This document shows positions 56,826-64,000 of a DNA stretch of 64,000 bases, piece by piece. This DNA comes from Thermoplasma volcanium GSS1. Its GTDB lineage: Archaea > Thermoplasmatota > Thermoplasmata > Thermoplasmatales > Thermoplasmataceae. Every line of letters starts with the position of its first letter. Positions within the stretch are counted from its first letter, which is position 1. A program made the translations under genes and the position numbers. The DNA lies in assembly GCF_000011185.1 (NCBI RefSeq), contig NC_002689.2, forward strand, positions 930,001 through 994,000. Reading direction: 5' to 3'. Under the pieces are notes generated by a model that was given only the letters and a program-made list of their open reading frames with translations, was not told the origin of the DNA and did not search any database.

Positions 56826-57795
56826 GAACCTAACTAAAATTTATTCGGGGAACATAAAGGCCGTATCGGATCTAAACATAGAGATTGAAGAAGCCGAGAT
56901 ATACGGTCTGCTAGGCAAAAATGGGGCAGGCAAAACGACTACAATAAAAATGTTGACTACAGCTATAGAACCCACCTCCGGCAATGCAAAAGTTGCTGGT
57001 TACGACCTTTTGAAAGATCGCGAAAAAATAAGGAATATAATCGGTGTAGTCCCGCAGGACTTGACCACCGACGCTGATCTAAAGGGAATAGAAAATCTAA
57101 GAATGATAGCGGCGTTCTACGATATACCAAAGTCTGTAGCTGAATCAAGGATAAACGATCTCCTCAACATAGTTGATTTGACTGATTGGGGAAATAAGTA
57201 TGTATCGCAGTACTCAGGCGGAATGAGAAAGAGGCTTGAGCTAATATGCGGCCTGGTAAATGCCCCAAAGATCCTGTTCCTAGATGAGCCAACGCTTGGT
57301 CTCGATGTAAATACCAGGGCGAAGATGTGGAAATATATAAGGGACATACAAAAGGAGCTTGGAGTAACGATAATATTGACGTCGCACTACCTTGAGGAGG
57401 TTGACGAGCTCGCAAACAGGATCTCAATAATTGATCACGGCAAGATACTCGTTACTGGTACGCCGGATGAACTAAAATCAAGCCTCAAGGGAGACATTAT
57501 AACTATGCAGTTTTCAGGATCAGATGAAGCCGAGGCGGCCCGCTATTATCCAAACGCCTTATATTCTTCTATTTCTGGAGAAGACAAGGTGAGAATAAAA
57601 GTTGAAAACTCTGACGTAGAGCTACCAAAAATACTCTCTTATCTAACGCAGAAAGGCATATCCCCGTTGACAATAAACGTTAAGAAGCCCTCGCTTGACG
57701 AAGTATTTCTTGAGTACACTGGGAGCTCAATTGATGAGGATATAGGCCCGGAACAGTTCAGAAGGATGATGCAGAACGTAAGGAGGTTGAGGTAG
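56806..57795 (+). CDS. ABC exporter ATP-binding protein
   Basis: A 329-residue ATPase of the DrrA/CcmA type. Walker A is GLLGKNGAGKTTTIKML, the signature is YSGGMRKRLELICGL, Walker B is ILFLDEPTLGLD, and the switch histidine is in LTSHYLEEVDEL. The C-terminal part (from about 240) includes a region found in DrrA-like proteins (INVKKPSLDEVFLEYTG). It probably energises export of a toxic compound or lipid. The start is the ATG at 56806, which has a GGAGCGG site upstream; a longer frame would cover the padR coding region. Confidence 0.93.
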   Translation: MPIIKTENLTKIYSGNIKAVSDLNIEIEEAEIYGLLGKNGAGKTTTIKMLTTAIEPTSGNAKVAGYDLLKDREKIRNIIGVVPQDLTTDADLKGIENLRMIAAFYDIPKSVAESRINDLLNIVDLTDWGNKYVSQYSGGMRKRLELICGLVNAPKILFLDEPTLGLDVNTRAKMWKYIRDIQKELGVTIILTSHYLEEVDELANRISIIDHGKILVTGTPDELKSSLKGDIITMQFSGSDEAEAARYYPNALYSSISGEDKVRIKVENSDVELPKILSYLTQKGISPLTINVKKPSLDEVFLEYTGSSIDEDIGPEQFRRMMQNVRRLR

Positions 57796-58599
57796 ATGGG
57801 TGGACTTTTACCCCTTACAGCTAGGGAGATTAAGAAATGGTACAGAAATCCAGTGTATTTAATTGTAGGCTTGCTACAGCCTGTTTTTTGGATTATACTC
57901 TTTGGGAGCGCCTTTGATATATCTAAGTTCGGCGGGCCTTTTGTATCAAGCTTCTTCAACGGTGCGCCTGACTACATAACATACATGATTGGAGGGATAC
58001 TTACAATAACAGGCTTATTTACAGGCATGTTTTCCGGTATAAACATAATATGGGACAGAAGGCTTGGAATACTTCAAAGGTTTCTTGTATCACCGATAAA
58101 GAGGAGTTCAATAGTATTTTCGAGAATACTCGCTTCTGTCGTGAGGATAATTGTACAGGTGATCATATTAATTGCTATTGCACTCGTTATTCCAAATGGC
58201 CTAAGGATATCCAACAGCTTTACAGTTATAGATGCACTCATAATGGTATCAACGGTTCTGATGATATCGTTCATCTTCTCTTCCATATTCAGTATAATAG
58301 CTATCAGGATGACAAGAATGGAAACAATAATGGGCATAACGAATATGGTCAATCTTCCACTAATGTTCGCAAGTTATGCACTCTTCCCCCCTGATCTTAT
58401 GGTTTCCTGGCTTAGTACCATAGCGAAGTATAATCCTGTATCATGGTCGGCCGAATCTATAAGGCTTCTGATAATATATGGATCGCTTAATTCCAGCCAG
58501 ATGGCACAGCTTGGAACTTATCTGCTCTATCTATTCGCCCTGACCGTCGCAATGATCGTTCTAGTGTACTTCGTAGCTGAAGGAGGAATAAAGGAATAA
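57796..58599 (+). CDS. ABC-2 type permease
   Basis: A 267-residue membrane protein with six hydrophobic segments, of the DrrB/ABC-2 type. Start region REIKKWYRNPVYLIVGLLQP, followed by FWIILFGSAF, and ERRIGILQRFLV-like motif DRRLGILQRFLVSPIKRSS, the conserved cytoplasmic loop. It follows the ATPase stop directly (ATG next to the TAG), so the two form one exporter. Substrate unknown; its operon with a PadR repressor points to a drug or toxin. Confidence 0.9.
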   Translation: MGGLLPLTAREIKKWYRNPVYLIVGLLQPVFWIILFGSAFDISKFGGPFVSSFFNGAPDYITYMIGGILTITGLFTGMFSGINIIWDRRLGILQRFLVSPIKRSSIVFSRILASVVRIIVQVIILIAIALVIPNGLRISNSFTVIDALIMVSTVLMISFIFSSIFSIIAIRMTRMETIMGITNMVNLPLMFASYALFPPDLMVSWLSTIAKYNPVSWSAESIRLLIIYGSLNSSQMAQLGTYLLYLFALTVAMIVLVYFVAEGGIKE

Positions 58600-58666
58600 A
58601 CAGTTAATTTCGAAATTATACTACATGAGAGAAAAAGCGTTAAACCATTTAGAAATGACGTTACAA

Positions 58667-58686
58667 TGCACAAGACTTATTGTGCA
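58667..58686. promoter_or_regulatory. Inverted repeat ahead of radical SAM/DtxR pair
   Basis: TGCACAA (58667-58673) and TTGTGCA (58680-58686) form a perfect 7-base inverted repeat with a 6-base loop. It ends 3 bases before the GGGAGG ribosome binding site for the radical SAM gene. It could be an operator of the DtxR-like regulator encoded downstream, or an RNA hairpin that affects translation. Confidence 0.45.
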
Positions 58687-58702
58687 CTGGGAGGCTCATT
58701 AA

Positions 58703-59851
58703 ATGGATACTAATGGAAAAATCGAAAACGGTATAATCAGCGTTGAGAAAGACAACAAGATCGTCTTTACCCTTGATCTTTCCGGTAGATTTCTATTCTA
58801 TGATAATGGAGATGCAACCTACAGGCGATCACTTGATAATAAATTCCTGCGTTTAAAGCACACTGAATCTGGAAGATCAGTGGAATTGGTCGATAAAGAG
58901 GCCGGCAATAAAATAGCTGATGAAGCATACAATTTCCTAGGATCGATAGCTGAAGATTTGCCGCAGGAACTATCAATATACGCTAGGAGGTTTTCCTCTT
59001 TAAACCATGAGTTTCTGGAGGAGGATGCCAAAAAACTCCATGGTATATATGGGATGAGTGTGCCAATAGTACCACCTGACCAATACTTCCCTGTTTATAT
59101 TCAGGCTGAAAAGGGATGTTCTTGGAACAGGTGCACATTCTGCAAGTTGTATAGAGATAGAGACTACATGGTAAGATTACCTGATGAATTCAAGGAACAC
59201 GTAAGACAGGTCAAAGACTACTTTGGTGAGGGCCTTTCTGCAAGGAAAACAGTCTTCTTGGGAGATGCGAATGCAGTAAATTTAGAACAGAAAACTCTCC
59301 TGTCTTATCTTGACTTAATAAAGGAAGAATTTGGGCTGCCAGTGTATGCATTTGTTGACGCAATCTCAACTCAGAAAAGAAAGAGCGAGATGCATTTTCG
59401 AGAGATGAAGGATCACGGATTAAAGAGGGTTTATCTCGGTCTCGAATCGGGAGATCCGGGTGTCCTGAGATTACTCAACAAAATGATGAACCTTTCGGAG
59501 GCCATAAACCTTGTAAACCAGATAAAAGATGCCGGATTGAATATAGGCATAATCTTGATGGCGGGCGCAGGAGGCAGGAAATTCTACGAAAACCACGTGA
59601 AGAATACTGCATCGGTCATCTCTCAAATGGACCTTGGAAGAGGTGATATAATCTACATCTCGCCTATATACGAGTTTGATGATGCTGATTACTATAATAT
59701 ATCTAAAGGCCTCGGCTCGCTTGATGACAACGAAAAGGAGAAACAGATAGGGGACTTGAAGACGTCAATTTATGAAACATACCAAGACATGAACGGTAAA
59801 AAACTAGAGGCGCCAATAGTAAAATACGATTTGAAGGAGGCTATATATTGA
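58703..59851 (+). CDS. Radical SAM protein
   Basis: A 382-residue radical SAM enzyme. The cluster motif is AEKGCSWNRCTFCKLY, with Cys-x4-Cys-x2-Cys spacing as in the GC..NRCTFC branch of the superfamily. It is followed by KTVFLGDANAVNL, AFVDAISTQKR, KRVYLGLESGDPGVL and MLMAGAGG-like IILMAGAGG. The N-terminal 130 residues are variable and have no clear domain. Substrate unknown. A GGGAGG ribosome binding site lies 8 bases before the ATG. It overlaps the DtxR-type gene by four bases, so both are one operon and its role may concern metal or haem metabolism, which is inference. Confidence 0.82.
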   Translation: MDTNGKIENGIISVEKDNKIVFTLDLSGRFLFYDNGDATYRRSLDNKFLRLKHTESGRSVELVDKEAGNKIADEAYNFLGSIAEDLPQELSIYARRFSSLNHEFLEEDAKKLHGIYGMSVPIVPPDQYFPVYIQAEKGCSWNRCTFCKLYRDRDYMVRLPDEFKEHVRQVKDYFGEGLSARKTVFLGDANAVNLEQKTLLSYLDLIKEEFGLPVYAFVDAISTQKRKSEMHFREMKDHGLKRVYLGLESGDPGVLRLLNKMMNLSEAINLVNQIKDAGLNIGIILMAGAGGRKFYENHVKNTASVISQMDLGRGDIIYISPIYEFDDADYYNISKGLGSLDDNEKEKQIGDLKTSIYETYQDMNGKKLEAPIVKYDLKEAIY

Positions 59852-60507
59852 AAGTAATGAGGGTGCGTTCTGTTACCGAAGAAGATTACCTTAAAATAAT
59901 ACAAGAACTCGTGCTATATCAGGACTATGCACAGTTGTCTGATATAGCCAAGAGCCTACAGGTGAAAAGGCAGAGCGCTAGGGACGAGATAAACCACTTA
60001 ATAGACCTTGGGATGGTGAAGAAAATCGATAGGGGTAAGTATGTGTTGACCGATCAGGGAGACATAGAGGCCAATATATTCCTAAGGAAACATAGAACAG
60101 CTGAAGTCCTTCTTTCTCAATGTGTAGGAATAGAGTGGGACGCTGTTGACAGAGAAGCGATGGGTATAGAGCACGGAATGACGGAAGAGATCATACATAG
60201 GGTCATCGAAAGATTTAATGCAAAGAGGTGCCCTCATGGAAATCCCATACCTAGCCCAGAAGGATATGTTGAAAAGATTGACGATGTTAGGATAACGGAT
60301 CTGAATGAGACGGGAGATGTCATAATATCACGTATAATATACGAGACGGATGAGATACTTAACTATCTTTACGCTAACCAAATTCTTCCCGGAGCTAAAG
60401 TTAAGATAATAAGAACTGGCTTCCCTCTACAAATAGAAAAAGATGGAAGGCTATTGTCGCTAGATCCTAGCATAGCCAAAGCGATAAGAGTCTCTTCGAT
60501 AAAATAA
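59848..60507 (+). CDS. DtxR/MntR-family metal-dependent regulator
   Basis: A 219-residue regulator with winged helix (LSDIAKSLQVKRQSARDEIN, LIDLGMVKKID), dimer/metal domain (HRTAEVLLSQCVGIEWDAVD, REAMGIEHGMTEEI, KRCPHGNPIPSP) and C-terminal FeoA-like SH3 domain (GAKVKIIRTGFPLQIEKDGR). Compared with IdeR/MntR, the conserved His-Arg, Glu and EH residues are kept, but the position of IdeR Cys102 (MntR Glu99) is Met and that of IdeR His98 is Asp. The metal it senses may thus differ from iron or manganese. The start is TTG at 59848 after GAAGGAGG (59833-59840). Confidence 0.88.
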   Translation: MKVMRVRSVTEEDYLKIIQELVLYQDYAQLSDIAKSLQVKRQSARDEINHLIDLGMVKKIDRGKYVLTDQGDIEANIFLRKHRTAEVLLSQCVGIEWDAVDREAMGIEHGMTEEIIHRVIERFNAKRCPHGNPIPSPEGYVEKIDDVRITDLNETGDVIISRIIYETDEILNYLYANQILPGAKVKIIRTGFPLQIEKDGRLLSLDPSIAKAIRVSSIK

Positions 60508-60513
60508 AAAAAT

Positions 60514-62007
60514 TTAAAGGCTAAAATCGCCCAAATATTCCAGTTTTTCCTTAAATTTAGCCCTCATTACCAACGTCGATATTATTATTATTGCTATTAA
60601 AGCGAATGACGCGTATATTGCATCGACTAAGAACAAGTTGAAGTATATACCTGCTACTATAGCAGCAATCAGCGTCACTGTAGAAACAGAAGGAATCACA
60701 AGATATTTGAACAAATCCTTCGCTTTCATCTTTGTTCTTTTCTTCATGTAGCTGTAGAGAGATGTGTTCGTCAATATGTGTACAATGTATGTTATTGGGC
60801 TTTCAAGGATAAGTAGAAATACAGATGATGTAAGCAGAGCATTGACTGGTGAAAAATGGCCGAAGAACTCAAAGCCTGCTCCTACCCCTATTACTATGGC
60901 TATCGATATGGCAGTAAGCACTATCATTGCCATAGTCGGCGTGCCATTGTTCCTGTTCATTTCAGAGAGAAAAGAAGGAAGTGCACCTTCCCTTGCCATT
61001 GAGAATATAACTCTGGTCGCGTTCGTTCCAAGTGACACTGTTGCTGTAAAGAAAGAGTTGAGGACAATGATAATTATAGCCCAAAATAGGATTATACTAA
61101 GTGGCCCAAACGCCGAATGGTATATGGTTAACAGAGGGTATGGGTCTGAGCTGCTCCCAAATAGATCTATTCGGTTTAAGCCCCAGCTTACTACCTGGGC
61201 GTACGAAGCTAATATTATAGTTATGCCAAGTACAGCTATAGTAACGAGTATCGCCAAAGGAACGTTTCTCTTCGGCTTTTTCGTCTCTTCAGCTATGGGA
61301 ATTGAACCCCCTATTCCTACGAAGGCGCCGATAGCGTATATCATCATTGCAAAAATTGCGTATGGATCGTTTCCCATAGGGGTAGGCGTAAATGGTTCAA
61401 GATTAACGGAAGTATGATGCATGACTATCAATGCCACAGACGTAAAGATCAAGAATGCTACTTCAATGAATACAGTGTAGGACACGAAACGAAGGGACGG
61501 CTTGATACCCAAATAAATTAAAAGCGATACAAGGCCAATAAAAACAAAAGCAACAGGCATCCAGAGAAACTCAGGATCAGGTATTGCGATTCCAAGTGAG
61601 GGGAAAATTGCATAGGCAAAACCAAGGAACCCTAAAATGCCAAAACCAGTAAAACTGAGAATTTCATAAGTAATGTAGGAAAGCGCAGTAACGAAACCTG
61701 CAGAGTTGCCAAGGCCGCGTGAAACGAAAGTGTAGTAACCACCTGCACTTGACAATTTTCTAGAGAATTCGTACATCGAATAACTCATTAGTGCATAGAC
61801 TACTAGTGAAAGAAGCAGTATTAAGGGTATTGCATAGGAGCCAAATGGATGCGTTATGAAAGTAGAAGTTATAATAGACGCAGTACCAGCCACATAAAGA
61901 ACAATTGTGCCCGCAGGTGCGTTGAGCGCGACAGCCTGAGAGATGGCATGCCTCAGGCCCAACTGATTAACTATCAAATGCTTAAACTTATCCGAACCTG
62001 TTTCCAC
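60514..62007 (-). CDS. APC-family amino-acid permease
   Basis: A 497-residue permease with about 12 membrane segments, the third of its kind in the window. The motifs are AVALNAPAGTIVLYVAGTAS in the first helix region, SSAGGYYTFVSRGLGNSAGF, and GSIPIAEETKKPKRNVPLA in the central loop. It converges with the DtxR-type gene, 6 bases between the stops. An AT-rich region upstream of 62007 likely holds the promoter. Substrate unknown. Confidence 0.88.
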   Translation of the reverse strand: METGSDKFKHLIVNQLGLRHAISQAVALNAPAGTIVLYVAGTASIITSTFITHPFGSYAIPLILLLSLVVYALMSYSMYEFSRKLSSAGGYYTFVSRGLGNSAGFVTALSYITYEILSFTGFGILGFLGFAYAIFPSLGIAIPDPEFLWMPVAFVFIGLVSLLIYLGIKPSLRFVSYTVFIEVAFLIFTSVALIVMHHTSVNLEPFTPTPMGNDPYAIFAMMIYAIGAFVGIGGSIPIAEETKKPKRNVPLAILVTIAVLGITIILASYAQVVSWGLNRIDLFGSSSDPYPLLTIYHSAFGPLSIILFWAIIIIVLNSFFTATVSLGTNATRVIFSMAREGALPSFLSEMNRNNGTPTMAMIVLTAISIAIVIGVGAGFEFFGHFSPVNALLTSSVFLLILESPITYIVHILTNTSLYSYMKKRTKMKAKDLFKYLVIPSVSTVTLIAAIVAGIYFNLFLVDAIYASFALIAIIIISTLVMRAKFKEKLEYLGDFSL

Positions 62008-62081
62008 TTTTGAAGTTATTACTCTGTATTATTTAAGTTTCACTTTTTAGGCTAAAAATAGTTTAATATGGTGTACGTTAT

Positions 62082-62372
62082 CTAATACTTTAGTTCAGAT
62101 ATCTTTTTCTGGACGCTGTTCTCCGCGTCTATCCTGTGATCGATCTTCAGGTAGGTCTCCACCCTCTTTATGCCTTTCTGTATTATTGCTTCCTCGCCTC
62201 TCTTCACAGCTTCAAAGATAGTCTCTAGATCTTTCGCTTCTATCACAGTGCCCATGCTATTGGGGTAGAAAGCTATGCCCATCTTTTTAAACTCAGCCAA
62301 TGCAGCGTTAACATATTTAGAAGCAGACGTCCCCTCGCCTATTGGTATATACGTTATTTCTGCCAATATCAT
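62082..62372 (-). CDS. MTH1187/YkoF-like thiamine-binding protein
   Basis: A 96-residue ferredoxin-like-fold protein of the MTH1187 (DUF77, now thiamine-binding) family. The start AEITYIPIGEGTSASKYVNA, the middle FYPNSMGTVIEAKDLETIFE, and KRVETYLKIDHRID are family motifs. Homologues bind thiamine or related compounds as tetramers; the purpose in this organism is unknown. It stands alone. Confidence 0.88.
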   Translation of the reverse strand: MILAEITYIPIGEGTSASKYVNAALAEFKKMGIAFYPNSMGTVIEAKDLETIFEAVKRGEEAIIQKGIKRVETYLKIDHRIDAENSVQKKISELKY

Positions 62373-62507
62373 AATACTATATCATGCCATCCAATATATG
62401 AATATTCCTTTAACTGGCATTAAAATGTCTGACATGCATTGAATTATACGAATGAACAAAGTTAGTTTGGGAAAAAAATTTAAGTACTTATAATAGCTAT
62501 TTTCATA

Positions 62508-63143
62508 ATGCGTCAGACATTATCGTTCCTGATCTTAATTTTTGCCGTATTTGCCTCATCGATGGTGGTAACTACAGGCATTGCCCTTCAGGAACAAGGT
62601 ATGACGTCTGTCGCTATCGTAGGCCCGCTTACTATAAAAAACATAGAAAATGTTGATTCCCACTACTATCTAAATGTTAGAATTGCTCTTGTGAATAGGG
62701 CATATACAGTCTCAGAGGTGACATTCTATCATGACGAAGTCATTGTCCCCGCTCTCACCTCCGTCCAGGCCAATGTACTCATCCCATTAGATATGAATAC
62801 GTTATTAAAGAGCTGGCCAACACACTCTGTAAACATAACCATACCTTTTGAGGAACACGTATTCTTTGTAATATTCCAAAAGCATATAGATTTGAAACTG
62901 CCTAAGTTGTTTGATAATTTCACTATTGAACAAAATGGGAGCAATATGGTCTTGACGGTTAAGCCATCTAACTTCACCAGTGGGAACACAATAACAGTAT
63001 ATGCAAATGGAAACCAGAAAAGCGGACAATTAGAATTAGGTCGTAGTTGGAGTTACGAATTTACCATTGTGTCCAACGACTCCTCTGGATATGCTGGCAT
63101 TGCTATTTCTATTTCCAATTTTACCTTTTATTATGTGCTCTGA
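62508..63143 (+). CDS. Secreted or membrane-anchored hypothetical protein
   Basis: I do not recognise this family. The N-terminus ([20 protein letters not shown]) is a signal peptide or membrane anchor. The remaining 180 residues are rich in beta-strand patterns and contain several N-glycosylation sequons (NIT, NFT, NGS, NFT, NDS, NFT), in line with a surface protein that would be glycosylated in Thermoplasma. A TATA-like AATTTAAG about 28 bases before the ATG suggests a leaderless message. Its 3' end overlaps the convergent phosphatase gene by 13 bases. Confidence 0.65.
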   Translation: MRQTLSFLILIFAVFASSMVVTTGIALQEQGMTSVAIVGPLTIKNIENVDSHYYLNVRIALVNRAYTVSEVTFYHDEVIVPALTSVQANVLIPLDMNTLLKSWPTHSVNITIPFEEHVFFVIFQKHIDLKLPKLFDNFTIEQNGSNMVLTVKPSNFTSGNTITVYANGNQKSGQLELGRSWSYEFTIVSNDSSGYAGIAISISNFTFYYVL

Positions 63144-63754
63144 GATTTACTCTCAATTTCCTCTATTATTTTGATTAAATCAGATATGTTTTCAATTTCA
63201 TAGTCGGCAAACGGGCTGTGGACGTCTCTTCCATGCTTAACTAAAACAGTTGTGCACATGATTTTTTTACCTGGTACCAAGTCATTTTCTATATCTCCTA
63301 CAACCACGCATTCCTTTGGCTCGACTGCCATCTTCTTCAATGCAATTATGTAAGGTTCTGGATCCGGCTTTCCTTTCGATACATCATCTATAGTTACTAC
63401 AGTATCAACGGGCAGATCAAAACGATTCATCACAGATCTACGCGTAGAAGTAACGACGGATACTTTAATGCCACGATCTTTTAACCTGTGTATGGTAGGT
63501 ATCACGTCTTGAAACAGTTTTACGCTGTCTATTTTTTTAAGAAAATAGTCTTCTTGTAGCATCTCAACATCCAAAGGATTATTGACAAACTTCCTGGCAA
63601 GATCTACTCCTGGATATCCTATCATTGGCTTGATCACGTCCCTAGGCACGTTAACTCCAAAGTCCTTAAATGCCTCTTGCCATGAAGTTATTCTGACGTC
63701 TACGGAATCCAAGAGTGTACCATCGAAGTCAAAGATCACTCCTTTAATTTTCAT
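63131..63754 (-). CDS. HAD-superfamily hydrolase (phosphoglycolate phosphatase-like)
   Basis: A 207-residue HAD hydrolase. The four motifs are in order: [10 protein letters not shown] (nucleophile Asp), VVTSTRRS (motif II), KGKPDPEPY (Lys) and VVGDIENDL (acidic pair). The cap domain is an alpha-helical insertion after motif I, as in phosphoglycolate phosphatases and beta-phosphoglucomutases. Substrate is unknown. It lies next to the ThiF-like gene, 12 bases apart, on the same strand. Confidence 0.88.
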   Translation of the reverse strand: MKIKGVIFDFDGTLLDSVDVRITSWQEAFKDFGVNVPRDVIKPMIGYPGVDLARKFVNNPLDVEMLQEDYFLKKIDSVKLFQDVIPTIHRLKDRGIKVSVVTSTRRSVMNRFDLPVDTVVTIDDVSKGKPDPEPYIIALKKMAVEPKECVVVGDIENDLVPGKKIMCTTVLVKHGRDVHSPFADYEIENISDLIKIIEEIESKSQST

Positions 63755-63766
63755 TCAACACCACAG

Positions 63767-64000
63767 TTACGGTAAAAACTCTAGGCCTATATTTTTATAG
63801 CGATCGCTAAGATACTCGAAATGCTTTAAAACACAGCATTCACAGTCGTCCATCCTATCAATTGCTATGCGGTCTATCTCTTGTGTCCATGCGTCTATAT
63901 TGAACAGGCTACCATCTACCTCTTTTCCTGTAAGCACTTTAATGCCGAGGGTCCATGCTATCGAAGCCACCATTGTGACTAAAGAACTTAGGACGCCTAC
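63767..64000 (-). CDS. ThiF/MoeB-like protein, C-terminal part (cut by window end)
   Basis: The frame is open through the window edge, so the gene starts beyond 64000 and only the C-terminal 77 residues are seen. VLSSLVTMVASIAWTLGIKV matches the helix of ThiF/MoeB/HesA-type enzymes that follows the ATP- and adenylate-binding site, and the end contains DDCECCVL, where the paired cysteines could bind zinc. Such enzymes adenylate the C-terminus of small sulfur-carrier proteins. A longer sequence is needed to place it in a subfamily. Confidence 0.65.
   Translation of the reverse strand, partial: VGVLSSLVTMVASIAWTLGIKVLTGKEVDGSLFNIDAWTQEIDRIAIDRMDDCECCVLKHFEYLSDRYKNIGLEFLP

Noticed and set aside
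60764-61417. 217-codon plus-strand frame inside the third permease
   Set aside because: Antisense to a permease with clear family motifs.

Overview
The window looks like the chromosome of a Thermoplasma species. It encodes tricorn protease, its partner peptidase F1, a tetraether-lipid synthase-like radical SAM enzyme, archease, and genes with archaeal TATA boxes about 25 bases before start codons, many of them probably leaderless. The AT-rich composition (about 40% GC by eye) fits T. volcanium better than T. acidophilum. The species name is an inference from composition and from recalled family sequences, not from a database match. I saw no rRNA, tRNA or CRISPR array.

Region by region. (1) 0-8 kb is a decayed surface-polysaccharide island: an S9 peptidase, then GT4 and GT2 glycosyltransferases and a broken FkbM methyltransferase among three worn remnants of IS256-type transposases. 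(2) 7.7-16.7 kb holds gamma-glutamyltranspeptidase, a major facilitator transporter, tricorn, a methyltransferase, a NicO/UreH-like membrane protein and an amino-acid permease. (3) 17.2-25.8 kb is a second surface-sugar island: a complete dTDP-rhamnose operon (rmlA-D-C-B), a dead tnpB with a recognisable right end, a GT2 paralogous to the one at 5-6 kb, a sugar epimerase, and a decayed IS110-type transposase. (4) 25.8-38.6 kb carries a Bat-type regulator, an aldolase/CoA-transferase/transporter operon, a permease-F1 operon, a second S9 peptidase, a YtcJ-like amidohydrolase and a crotonase. (5) 38.9-46.7 kb is a tightly overlapping cobalamin operon on the minus strand (precorrin-2 dehydrogenase-like, cobA, cbiC, cbiH, cbiD, cbiT, cbiL, cbiF, and a cbiG-cbiE fusion), with nested inverted repeats around its TATA box. 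(6) 46.8-53.8 kb has a small OB-fold-like membrane protein, a winged-helix plus ACT protein divergent from argG-argH, an SMP-30-like lactonase, a metallo-beta-lactamase-fold hydrolase and trpB2. (7) 54-64 kb has the Tes-like radical SAM enzyme, archease, a PadR-ABC exporter unit, a radical SAM/DtxR pair, a permease, a thiamine-binding-like protein, a secreted protein, a HAD phosphatase and the end of a ThiF/MoeB-like gene.

How the genes work together. The main theme is scavenging of peptides and amino acids: tricorn makes short peptides, F1 and two S9 peptidases trim them, gamma-glutamyltranspeptidase handles gamma-glutamyl compounds, and three permeases of the amino acid-polyamine-organocation type import amino acids. 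A second theme is anaerobic-type B12 synthesis, with the precorrin-6A reductase and the cobalt chelatase not encoded here. Three genes are interrupted by single small lesions: argG by an in-frame TAA, cbiF by a one-base frameshift, and the FkbM gene by an in-frame TAA plus truncation. Each interruption could be a real mutation, a sequencing error or recoding. These breaks, the mobile-element relics and the unusual cobalamin operon are the parts most worth a second look.
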